Origin: Nocardioides agariphilus
Lineage (GTDB): Bacteria > Actinomycetota > Actinomycetes > Propionibacteriales > Nocardioidaceae
Reading direction: 5' to 3'
Length of the DNA stretch: 64,000 nt
NCBI RefSeq assembly: GCF_015352445.1
Contig: NZ_JADKPO010000003.1
Span: forward strand, 62,001-126,000
Under the pieces are notes generated by a model, which was not told where the DNA came from, did not search any database, and saw nothing but the letters and a program-made list of their open reading frames with translations. A program made the translations under genes and the position numbers. Positions within the stretch are counted from its first letter, which is position 1. Every line of letters begins with the position of its first letter. Below are positions 49,180 to 58,387 of this stretch, in pieces.

Positions 49180-49716
49180 ATGAACACCACCATCCGCAGC
49201 ACCATCACCCGGGTCGCCGTTGCCGTCGCCGCTGCCACCGTCGGTGTCGTCACCCTCGTCGCCGGCCCCCCGGCCAACGCCGCCTTCGTCAGCACGAGCG
49301 AGGCCGTCGTGCCCGGCGCCACCACCGTCGTGGTCGACCTCACTGCCGAGGACGTCCGAGGTCTGAGCAGCTCGGACTTCCTGGTCCAGAGCGACACGGC
49401 CCTCCAACTGTGCAGTCACCAGGTCCTGCCCAATGGCGGAGCCCTGCCGCTGGACACCAAGAACGGCTGCCAGAGCCAGCTGATGTACTGCGCGAACCTG
49501 CCGCTGGCAGCCAACCAGCTGCCGACGGCGTACCTCGTGAGCAACGGCACCATGGGATGTGGCACGTACACGGTGGCCAGCTGGGACGAGCTCAGCGACG
49601 ACGTCACCGCGGCCGTCCAGCAGCGGTCCGCGACGATCACGACCTCGGCCGAGGCCGTGAACGCCTGGTGGGTCCAGCTCGTCACCGCCCTCACCCTGCA
49701 GCCGAGCACTCCCTAG
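49180..49716 (+). CDS. Small secreted four-cysteine protein
   Basis: 178 residues. The signal peptide RVAVAVAAATVGVVTLVAGP is almost the same as in the previous gene, cleaved at ANA, and the mature part again begins AFV. Cysteines follow C-x18-C-x6-C-x22-C (LQLCSHQVLP, NGCQSQLMYCANL, MGCGTYT). A helical tail of about 35 residues follows. The stop overlaps the converging TetR gene by four bases. The function is unknown; extracellular. Confidence 0.75.
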   Translation: MNTTIRSTITRVAVAVAAATVGVVTLVAGPPANAAFVSTSEAVVPGATTVVVDLTAEDVRGLSSSDFLVQSDTALQLCSHQVLPNGGALPLDTKNGCQSQLMYCANLPLAANQLPTAYLVSNGTMGCGTYTVASWDELSDDVTAAVQQRSATITTSAEAVNAWWVQLVTALTLQPSTP

Positions 49717-50306
49717 CTGGCACCGAGCTCAGTCGCGATCGCGCCGTTGACCCAACGGCGCAGCTGGGCCCGGCTCACCGACCGATGCACCTCGGCGGCC
49801 ACCGAGAGGCCGTCGAGGAGGGCCAGCAGCCGACTGACGCTCGCTCCCGGATCGACACAGGTCAATGAGCTGTCCGCGACGCCTTCGTCAACGAGGTCGC
49901 GCAGGATCCGCCGACTGCGGTCGTCCAGCACCCGGTAGCGCTCCGCGATCACGGGCTCGTGCTGGGCCAGGGCCCAGCCGTCGACCCACAGCCGCCAGCC
50001 GGCCGCGCTCCCCGTCGGCCCGTAGCTGCGCAGCACCGCGCGGATGCGGTCGAGCACCGGACCCCGACGGGCAGCGGCGCGTTCCATCGCCGCGAGGTCA
50101 CGCTCCACGGCGTAGGTGAACGCCTCGGCGACCAGCTCGTCCTTGGTGCCGAAGTGGTAGAACACCAAGCCGGTGCTGATGCCGAGAGCCGACGCGACGT
50201 CCGAGACGCGTACGGCGGCCAGGCCGACCTCCTCGACCTGGGCGATCGCGGTCAGCAGGATCTCCTCGCGGCGGACCTCGACCTTCCGCCGCGTGCGACC
50301 GCTCAT
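49713..50306 (-). CDS. TetR-family transcriptional regulator
   Basis: 197 residues. The N-terminal DNA-binding domain is RREEILLTAIAQVEEVGLAA, VRVSDVASALGISTGLVFYH, FGTKDELVAEAF, typical of TetR. The C-terminal ligand domain (about residues 65-190) resembles the betaine/amine-responsive subgroup in its WRLWVDGWALAQHEP block. Its start overlaps the stop of the ABC ATPase gene by one base, so it is the last gene of the transporter operon and may regulate it autogenously. The ligand is unknown. Confidence 0.88.
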   Translation of the reverse strand: MSGRTRRKVEVRREEILLTAIAQVEEVGLAAVRVSDVASALGISTGLVFYHFGTKDELVAEAFTYAVERDLAAMERAAARRGPVLDRIRAVLRSYGPTGSAAGWRLWVDGWALAQHEPVIAERYRVLDDRSRRILRDLVDEGVADSSLTCVDPGASVSRLLALLDGLSVAAEVHRSVSRAQLRRWVNGAIATELGAS

Positions 50307-51073
50307 CAGAGGACGGCCTCCAGGAACGCCCGCGTCTCGGCGTACCGAGGGGAGGCGATGAGCTCGGACGGCGGCCCCTCCTCGAGAATCCTGCCCTCGT
50401 GGAAGAAGGCCATCCGGTCGGCCACCTCGCGAGCGAAGCCCATCTCGTGGGTGACGACCATCATCGTCATGTGCATCTCGGTCGAGAGCGTCTTCATCAC
50501 CGACAGCACCTCGCCCGTGAGCTCGGGGTCGAGGGCCGAGGTGGGCTCGTCGAACAGCATCACGTCGGGCTCCATCGCCAGCGCTCGTGCGATGGCGACG
50601 CGCTGCTGCTGGCCACCCGACAGCCGGGCCGGGTGCTCCCGCGCCTTGTCCGCCAGCCCCACGCGGTCGAGCAGGTCCTTGGCCCGCTGGGCGATCTCGG
50701 TCTCGCTGCCCTTCCCGGCCATCCGCGGCGCACAGGTGACGTTGTCGAGGACCGTCATGTTGGGGAACAGGTTGAACTGCTGGAACACCATGCCGACGTG
50801 CAGCCGCAGCTGGCGGATCTGCTCACGCTTGCGCCGGGTGCGGTGACCGCCGCCGAGGCGGATGCCGGCCACCTCGATCGAGCCCTCGGTCGGGTCCTCG
50901 ATGAAGTTCACGCAGCGGAGCACGGTCGACTTGCCCGACCCCGACCTGCCGAAGACCACCACGACCTCGCCGCGGTGCACGTCCAGGTCGACCCCCTTGA
51001 CCACCTCGAGGTGGCCGAAGCTCTTGTGGAGTCCCTCGATCCGGACGACGACGTCGGTGCTCGTGCCGGTCAT
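50306..51073 (-). CDS. ABC transporter ATP-binding protein, polar amino acid type
   Basis: 255 residues. All ABC motifs are present: Walker [22 protein letters not shown]-loop [20 protein letters not shown], signature [20 protein letters not shown], Walker [21 protein letters not shown], and the H-loop [17 protein letters not shown]. The [14 protein letters not shown] form is characteristic of GlnQ/HisP-like importers. It energises uptake through the permease upstream, with which it overlaps by four bases (ATGA). Confidence 0.95.
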   Translation of the reverse strand: MTGTSTDVVVRIEGLHKSFGHLEVVKGVDLDVHRGEVVVVFGRSGSGKSTVLRCVNFIEDPTEGSIEVAGIRLGGGHRTRRKREQIRQLRLHVGMVFQQFNLFPNMTVLDNVTCAPRMAGKGSETEIAQRAKDLLDRVGLADKAREHPARLSGGQQQRVAIARALAMEPDVMLFDEPTSALDPELTGEVLSVMKTLSTEMHMTMMVVTHEMGFAREVADRMAFFHEGRILEEGPPSELIASPRYAETRAFLEAVL

Positions 51074-51969
51074 GCGGGACCCGCCGCACGCCTCTGCCGC
51101 AAGGATGCCTCGGCCAGCTTGACGACGTGGGATCGGTCGTAGCCGCGGCCGAGCCGTCGCTCCAGGCGCGCCTGGAAGTAGGTGAAGAGCACGGTGAGTG
51201 CCCAGTAGAGGAGGGCGACCGCCACGTAGGCCTCGAGGTTCTTGAAGTCGTGCTTCCCCACCAGCTGGGCCCGCCGGAAGATCTCCATCGTGTCGACGGT
51301 CGTTCCGAGGAAGGAGACCAACGCGGTGTCCTTCATCATGGCGATGAACTCGTTGCCGGTCGGCGGGATGATCACGCGCAGCGCCTGCGGCAGCACCACC
51401 TTGCGCATCTTCTGCAGGTAGGTCATGCCGAGCGCGTCTGCGGCCTCCCCCTGGCCCGCGGCGACCGACTGGATGCCGGCCCGGAAGATCTCGGTCATGT
51501 AGGCGCCGTAGTTGAGGCCCAGCGCGATGATGCCGGCGGTCATGACGTCCAGCAGGAACCAGTCAGCGAAGCCCTCGGGGAGCCAGTCGTACTTGGCGGC
51601 CAGGTTGCGACCGACAGGCGGCAAAGCCAGGTAGAGCAGGAACATCTGCACGATGAGGGGCGTGCCGCGGAAGAACGAGACGTAGAACCCCGCGATGCCG
51701 TTGGCCACCGGGTTGCGGGAGATCCGCGCCAGGGCTCCAAGCAGCGCCATGACGACGGCGAGAGCGATGCCACCGAGCGCGGTGTACATCGTGTAGCGCA
51801 GCCCGCCGGCGATGTAGCGCATGTTGTCCTGGATCCACTGCAGGTCGAAGCCTGCCGAGCTGCCGACGAACCCGAGGAACGCGAACAGTGCGATCCAGAC
51901 CGCCCCCGTCTTGATGCGGAACGGGATCCGGGCCGATGCCAGCTGCACCCGCTCCCAGGTGTCACTCAC
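51070..51969 (-). CDS. ABC transporter permease, polar amino acid (HisM/GlnP) type
   Basis: 299 residues. A single N-terminal helix ([20 protein letters not shown]) is followed by the usual five-helix permease core: [40 protein letters not shown], and the EAA loop [42 protein letters not shown] is diagnostic of the polar amino-acid family. It lies between the binding protein (12-base gap) and the ATPase gene. Confidence 0.93.
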   Translation of the reverse strand: MSDTWERVQLASARIPFRIKTGAVWIALFAFLGFVGSSAGFDLQWIQDNMRYIAGGLRYTMYTALGGIALAVVMALLGALARISRNPVANGIAGFYVSFFRGTPLIVQMFLLYLALPPVGRNLAAKYDWLPEGFADWFLLDVMTAGIIALGLNYGAYMTEIFRAGIQSVAAGQGEAADALGMTYLQKMRKVVLPQALRVIIPPTGNEFIAMMKDTALVSFLGTTVDTMEIFRRAQLVGKHDFKNLEAYVAVALLYWALTVLFTYFQARLERRLGRGYDRSHVVKLAEASLRQRRAAGPA

Positions 51970-51981
51970 GGGGGTGGACGC

Positions 51982-52902
51982 TCACTGCTGGGTCGTGAGG
52001 TCCAGGCCGTACCACTCGTTCGACATCGCAGTCAGCGTTCCGTCCGCGTGCATGTCGGCCACGATCTGGTCGACCGCCTCGAACAGCGACTCCGACGACG
52101 GGTCCGAGCTCTTGTCGAAGCCCACCGACAGCGGCTCGTAGAACACCGGGTCGCCCACGATCTTCACCGGGTTGCCGGCGTCGATGTAGCCCTGGGCGGT
52201 CGTCACCGAGGTGATCACCGCGTCGAGGCGCCCGTTGGCGAGGTCCTGCAGGGCGGTCGTGTCGGTGTCGTAGCCGGAGACCTTCGCGTCGTCGATGACG
52301 AAGTCGAAGGTGTAGCCGTCGATCGTGAGGTCCTTGTTGAGGAACTGCTCGTAGGTGCACCCGCTGCAGACGCCGATCTTCTTGCCGTCCAGGTCGGTGG
52401 AGAGGTCGTTCACGGAGTCGTCGTCGGCCAGCGTCACCACGACTGCGGGCGTGTAGTTGTAGGGCTGGGTGAAGTACAGCACCTCTTGGCGGTCGTTGGT
52501 GGGCGTCATCGAGCCCACCGTGGTGTCCCAGCGGCCGTTCCAGCTGCCGGCGGTGATGACGTCCCACTGCGGGGTCTCCCACGCGACGTCGACGCCGAGA
52601 CGCTTGGCGATCTCGGTGGCCACGTCGATGTCGAAGCCCTCGAAGTCACCGGTCTGCTCGTTGAGCGAGGACTGCGGTGGGTACGCCGGGTCCGTCGAGA
52701 CCGTGAGCACGCCCTTGTCGCAGATCTCCTTGAGCAGGTCGGTCGTCTCGCCCGCGCAGACCGTCTGGTCGCCGGTGGCCTCCGTGGTCTGGCCGCCGCC
52801 CGTCGGCTCCTCGGTTGCCGTGGAGCTGCCGTCCCCGCCACACGCTGCCAGGGGCAGCACGAGCGCCAGGAACGAAGCTGCGATCAGTGGACGAGTGCGC
52901 AT
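51982..52902 (-). CDS. ABC transporter substrate-binding lipoprotein, amino acid type
   Basis: 306 residues. A lipoprotein signal with lipobox LPLAAC at the end of ASFLALVLPLAACGGDG anchors it to the outer face of the membrane. The SBP type 3 fold is shown by GVLTVSTDPAYPPQSSLNEQ, FEGFDIDVATEIAKRLGVDV and GSMTPTNDRQEVLYFTQPYN. Cysteines in the mature part (TVCAGETTDLLKEICDKG, GVCSGCTYEQ) are more than usual. The ligand may be a polar amino acid but cannot be fixed from sequence. It is the first gene of the operon. Confidence 0.93.
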   Translation of the reverse strand: MRTRPLIAASFLALVLPLAACGGDGSSTATEEPTGGGQTTEATGDQTVCAGETTDLLKEICDKGVLTVSTDPAYPPQSSLNEQTGDFEGFDIDVATEIAKRLGVDVAWETPQWDVITAGSWNGRWDTTVGSMTPTNDRQEVLYFTQPYNYTPAVVVTLADDDSVNDLSTDLDGKKIGVCSGCTYEQFLNKDLTIDGYTFDFVIDDAKVSGYDTDTTALQDLANGRLDAVITSVTTAQGYIDAGNPVKIVGDPVFYEPLSVGFDKSSDPSSESLFEAVDQIVADMHADGTLTAMSNEWYGLDLTTQQ

Positions 52903-52954
52903 GGGCTCTCCCTCGGGACGACGGCTCCGTGCAATATGCCAGACGCAGCGCGGT

Positions 52955-52980
52955 GCCAACAGGGCCAACAGGGCCAACAG
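52955..52980. repeat. 9-bp tandem repeat upstream of the binding-protein gene
   Basis: GCCAACAGG is present as three head-to-tail units (the last short by one base), in the 98-base gap between the NAD synthetase stop and the ABC operon start. It is probably slippage; no function is evident. Confidence 0.8.
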
Positions 52981-53000
52981 ACTGATCGGAGCGTCAGTTA

Positions 53001-55082
<2,082 letters not shown>

Positions 55083-55134
55083 AGCTCCACTGTAGGGGCG
55101 AGCAGACCGCTGACGGCTCTGGTTGGGTGTTCGC

Positions 55135-56049
55135 GTGCGTGAAGCCCCGGAAGGTCTCGACCAAGAAGCTCTGTTGAGCGTGATCCAACGGCAGTGGACA
55201 GCGGAGATCGACGCGGTCGAGCACCTGCCGGTCGGCTTCGGCGCTCACCACTGGGTCGCCACGATCAAGGGCCGTCCGACCCTGTTCGTCACCCTCGACA
55301 CCGTCGACGGCAAACACGACGCAGCCTCGCTGGAGACGGCGTACGCCGTGGCTTCCGGGCTGATGTTCCCGCTCGACTTCGTGGTGGCGCCGGTGCCCTC
55401 GCACGCCGGCTCCTTCACCCTCCCCTTCGCCCACGGGGTCGTGTCGGTGACGCCCTGGGTCGCGGGTGACAACCCGGACGGCATCGACCTCGACGCGGTG
55501 GCGCGCATGCTGCGCCGCCTCCATGCCGTCTCGCCGCCCTCTGGCATCCCGCGCTGGACGACGATCACGCCACCGTCGTTGCCTGCCGACCTGTCCGAGC
55601 TGTGCCGCACCCCTTGGTCGGAGGGCCCCTACGGCGAACGCGCGCGATCGGCCATCCGTGCCCGCCTCGATGCGATCGCCGAGTGGTCCGACGCCTACCA
55701 CGCGCTCGCCGGGCTTGCCCACCGCCGGCCGTGGGTGATCACGCATGGCGAGCCGGGCGAGCACAACCTGATGCTCGCCGTCGACAAGCTGCTGCTCGTC
55801 GACTGGGAGACCGTCCGACTCGCACCCGCTGAGCGCGACTGGCGCACGCTCGTCGAGCGCGGCCTTCGCGTCGAGGACGTGGATGCGGCGATGCTCGACC
55901 TCTTCGACCTCGAGTGGCGCCTCGACGAGATCAGCCAGTACGCCGCGTGGTTCGCCTCGCCCCATACCGGCTCTGCCAGCGACCGAGTGGCGATCGGCGG
56001 GCTGCTCCACGAGCTGACGCGGTCCTCGTTCCAGCATTCCGGATCGTGA
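55135..56049 (+). CDS. APH-family phosphotransferase (aminoglycoside/choline kinase-like)
   Basis: 304 residues from GTG 55135 (TTG 55123 is a longer option). The catalytic loop is PWVITHGEPGEHNLMLA with the Asp replaced by Glu in HGEPGEHN, and the metal-binding motif is LLLVDWETVRLAPAERDW. A nucleotide-lobe segment reads HHWVATIKGRPTLFVTLDTV. The HGExxxxN form is found in a subgroup of this family that includes spectinomycin and other small-molecule kinases, so activity is likely but the substrate is unknown. Its stop overlaps the remains of an antitoxin gene. Confidence 0.82.
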   Translation: MREAPEGLDQEALLSVIQRQWTAEIDAVEHLPVGFGAHHWVATIKGRPTLFVTLDTVDGKHDAASLETAYAVASGLMFPLDFVVAPVPSHAGSFTLPFAHGVVSVTPWVAGDNPDGIDLDAVARMLRRLHAVSPPSGIPRWTTITPPSLPADLSELCRTPWSEGPYGERARSAIRARLDAIAEWSDAYHALAGLAHRRPWVITHGEPGEHNLMLAVDKLLLVDWETVRLAPAERDWRTLVERGLRVEDVDAAMLDLFDLEWRLDEISQYAAWFASPHTGSASDRVAIGGLLHELTRSSFQHSGS

Positions 56050-56186
56050 TCGCGCGCGCCGGCAAGCCGGTCGTCCGTCTTGAGCCGGTGCAGGCGCGGC
56101 GCCTCGAGATCGGCTTCGTCGAGGTCACGCTGCCCGACGGGTTCTTCGAGCCGATGACCGACGAGGAGCTGGCCGAGTGGGAGTGA
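56046..56186 (+). pseudogene. Antitoxin remnant (Phd/YefM-like C-terminal half)
   Basis: 46 codons starting VIARAGKPVVRLEP and ending LPDGFFEPMTDEELAEWE. In Phd/YefM antitoxins the phrase VIARxGKPVARL follows the DNA-binding N-terminal half, and the acidic tail masks the VapC toxin. Here the N-terminal half of about 30 residues is missing and its place is taken by the end of the kinase-like gene. It overlaps the toxin remnant by ten bases, as intact pairs do. Confidence 0.7.
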
Positions 56187-56401
56187 GCTATCTGCTCGAC
56201 ACCCACGTCGTCGTCTGGCTCATCGGGACACAGCGACCACCGAAGGCGACGTTGATCCGACGACTGGAGGCGTCTGACAGTCGCGTCCTCGTTTCGGCCA
56301 TGTCCGCCTACGAGCTCGGCACCAGACCAGACCAGCAGGAGATCCTCTGCGACCAGCGTCACAGGACTGTTCCCGGGCCTCACCGTACGCAGCGGGTCTA
56401 G
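56177..56401 (+). pseudogene. Truncated PIN-domain toxin (VapC-like)
   Basis: 74 codons from GTG 56177. The first half of a VapC PIN domain is clear: SYLLDTHVVVWLIGTQRPPK with the first metal-binding Asp, and RVLVSAMSAYELGT with the conserved Glu. After about residue 48 the similarity stops and a short unrelated tail (DQRHRTVPGPHRTQRV) leads to a stop just before panB. The later catalytic Asp residues are absent, so the toxin should be inactive. Confidence 0.7.
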
Positions 56402-56410
56402 CCTGCTGGG

Positions 56411-57280
56411 ATGACCAGCAAGCCGGAGGAGACCGCCCCTTACGGGTCGGGTCCCGACGCGACGACGCCCCCGGCGACGGCGCCGAGAGGGCGGATCCGC
56501 ACCCATCACCTTCGCGAGATGAAGGAGCGCGGCGAGCGCTTCTCGATGCTGACCGCCTACGAGCAGTACGCCGCGCAGACCTTCGACGAGGCCGGCATCG
56601 AGGTGCTGCTGGTCGGCGACAGCGCGAGCAACAACGTCTACGGCAACGAGACCTCGCTGCCCGTGACGGTCGACGAGCTGCTCCCCCTCACCCGGGCGGT
56701 GTCGCGCTCGGTCAAGCGCGCGCTGGTCGTCGGCGACCTGCCCTTCGGGTCCTACCAACGCTCCCCCGAGCAGGCCTACGACACCGCCGTCCGGTTCATG
56801 AAGGAGGGCGGCGCCCACTGCGTCAAGCTCGAGGGCGGCCGCGAGATGACGCCACAGATCGAGCTGCTGACCCGAGGCGGCGTGCCGGTCATGGCCCACA
56901 TCGGCTTCACCCCTCAAAGCGAGCACGCCCTCGGCGGCTACCGGGTCCAGGGCCGTGGCGACACGGCGTCGCGGATCCTCGACGACGCCCACGCGATCCA
57001 GGACGCCGGCGCCTTCGCGGTCGTGATGGAGATGGTGCCCGGCGACGTCGCCGGCCAGGTCACCAAGGAGCTCACGATCCCCACCATCGGCATCGGCGCC
57101 GGCCCCGACTGCGACGCCCAGGTCCTCGTCTGGCAGGACGCCTTCGGACTGCGCAGCGGCAAGATGGCGAAGTTCGTCAAGCAGTACGCCGACGTGCGGG
57201 CCGTGCTTCTTGATGCGGCCCGCACCTATGCCGCCGAGGTCAAGGACGGCACGTTCCCCGGGCCGGAGCACACCTTCTGA
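56411..57280 (+). CDS. panB: 3-methyl-2-oxobutanoate hydroxymethyltransferase (ketopantoate hydroxymethyltransferase)
   Basis: 289 residues. Typical PanB blocks: [88 protein letters not shown], and [20 protein letters not shown] with the Mg-binding and catalytic acids. It adds a hydroxymethyl group from methylene-THF to 2-oxoisovalerate in pantothenate synthesis. It starts nine bases after the toxin remnant. Confidence 0.97.
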   Translation: MTSKPEETAPYGSGPDATTPPATAPRGRIRTHHLREMKERGERFSMLTAYEQYAAQTFDEAGIEVLLVGDSASNNVYGNETSLPVTVDELLPLTRAVSRSVKRALVVGDLPFGSYQRSPEQAYDTAVRFMKEGGAHCVKLEGGREMTPQIELLTRGGVPVMAHIGFTPQSEHALGGYRVQGRGDTASRILDDAHAIQDAGAFAVVMEMVPGDVAGQVTKELTIPTIGIGAGPDCDAQVLVWQDAFGLRSGKMAKFVKQYADVRAVLLDAARTYAAEVKDGTFPGPEHTF

Positions 57281-57307
57281 CCCCTACCCTGGCCCTACCC
57301 TGGCACC

Positions 57308-58351
57308 GTGAGGGCGGTGACGTACGGCCAGGTCGGCGAGCTGCCCACGGTGGTCGAGACCGACGAGCCGTTGTGCCCTGATGACGGCGTGGTCCTCGAG
57401 GTCGGCGCGACCGGAGTGTGCAGGTCCGACTGGCACGCGTGGATGGGTCACGAGGCGGTGACCCTGCCGCACGTACCCGGCCATGAGTACGCCGGCACGG
57501 TGGCCGAGGTCGGCCGGAGCGTGACGCGGGTGCGCGTCGGCGACCGCGTCACCGTGCCGTTCGTACTCGGGTGCGGGATCTGCGCGTACTGCGCTCGTGG
57601 CGACTCCCAGGTCTGCCCCGACCAACTGCAGCCCGGGTTCTCCCTGCCGGGCTCGTTCGCCGAGCGGGTGGCAGTCCCCCGGGCCGACCACAACGTCGTG
57701 CCTCTACCCGACCAGGTCTCGTTCGCGGCCGCTGCCGCCCTGGGGTGCAGGTTCTCGACGGCGTACCGCGCGGTCATCACCCACGCAGCAGCGACGAGCC
57801 GGCAGTGGGTCGCGATCCACGGCTGCGGAGGCGTGGGACTGTCGGCCGTGATGATCGCCCGGGCCGTTGGCGCCCGCGTCCTCGCGGTCGACGTACGTGC
57901 CGACGCCCTCGACCTCGCATCTCGGCTCGGCGCCGAGACGACCCTCGAGATCCGCGACGACACCGACGTGGCTGGGGCCATTCGAGACATCACCGATGGC
58001 GGAGCGGACGTGGGAATCGACGCCGTCGGCGACGCCAGGGTCGCGGCCGCGTCGGTTCGGTCACTGCGACCACGCGGCCGGCACGTCCAGGTCGGCCTCC
58101 TCGTCGGCGAGGCAGCCATGACGGCGCTACCGATGGACCTGGTGCTGGCCAGGGAGCTGGCGATCCTCGGCTCGCACGGGATGCCGGCGGTGGACTACCC
58201 GGCCATGCTCTCACTGGTCGCTTCCGGCGCGCTCTCCCCTGAAGCACTCGTCACGCGCCGGATCGGCCTGGACGAGGCGGGTGCGGCCCTGGCCGCGATG
58301 GGAACGCCGGCGGGGGCCGGAATCACCCTCATCGAGCCGAACGCCGGCTGA
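57308..58351 (+). CDS. Zinc-dependent alcohol dehydrogenase (MDR superfamily)
   Basis: 347 residues from GTG 57308. The catalytic zinc site is in VGATGVCRSDWHAWMGHE and PHVPGHEYAGTVAEVGRSV, the structural zinc site in CGICAYCARGDSQVC, and the nucleotide motif in IHGCGGVGLSAVMIARAVGA. It oxidises an alcohol or reduces an aldehyde with NAD(P). An 11-base duplication (CCTACCCTGGC twice) lies directly upstream. Its stop codon is inside a hairpin shared with the converging protease gene. The substrate is unknown. Confidence 0.9.
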   Translation: MRAVTYGQVGELPTVVETDEPLCPDDGVVLEVGATGVCRSDWHAWMGHEAVTLPHVPGHEYAGTVAEVGRSVTRVRVGDRVTVPFVLGCGICAYCARGDSQVCPDQLQPGFSLPGSFAERVAVPRADHNVVPLPDQVSFAAAAALGCRFSTAYRAVITHAAATSRQWVAIHGCGGVGLSAVMIARAVGARVLAVDVRADALDLASRLGAETTLEIRDDTDVAGAIRDITDGGADVGIDAVGDARVAAASVRSLRPRGRHVQVGLLVGEAAMTALPMDLVLARELAILGSHGMPAVDYPAMLSLVASGALSPEALVTRRIGLDEAGAALAAMGTPAGAGITLIEPNAG

Positions 58352-58378
58352 GGAGGGCCGCAACGGCCCCCCTCAACC
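58346..58378. terminator. Bidirectional terminator hairpin
   Basis: GGCTGAGGAGGGCCG (58346-58360) pairs with 58364-58378 around a CAA loop, 13 of 15 positions being Watson-Crick. It separates the convergent alcohol dehydrogenase and M6 protease genes. Its ends resemble the GGTTGAGGAGG block of the dispersed repeat. Confidence 0.7.
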
Positions 58379-58387
58379 AGCGAAGGG

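Noticed and set aside
55135-56049. Kinase-like gene as a second amino-alcohol kinase of the microcompartment
   Set aside because: It lies 40 kb away, has a different catalytic loop (HGE in place of HAD) and no linked pathway genes.
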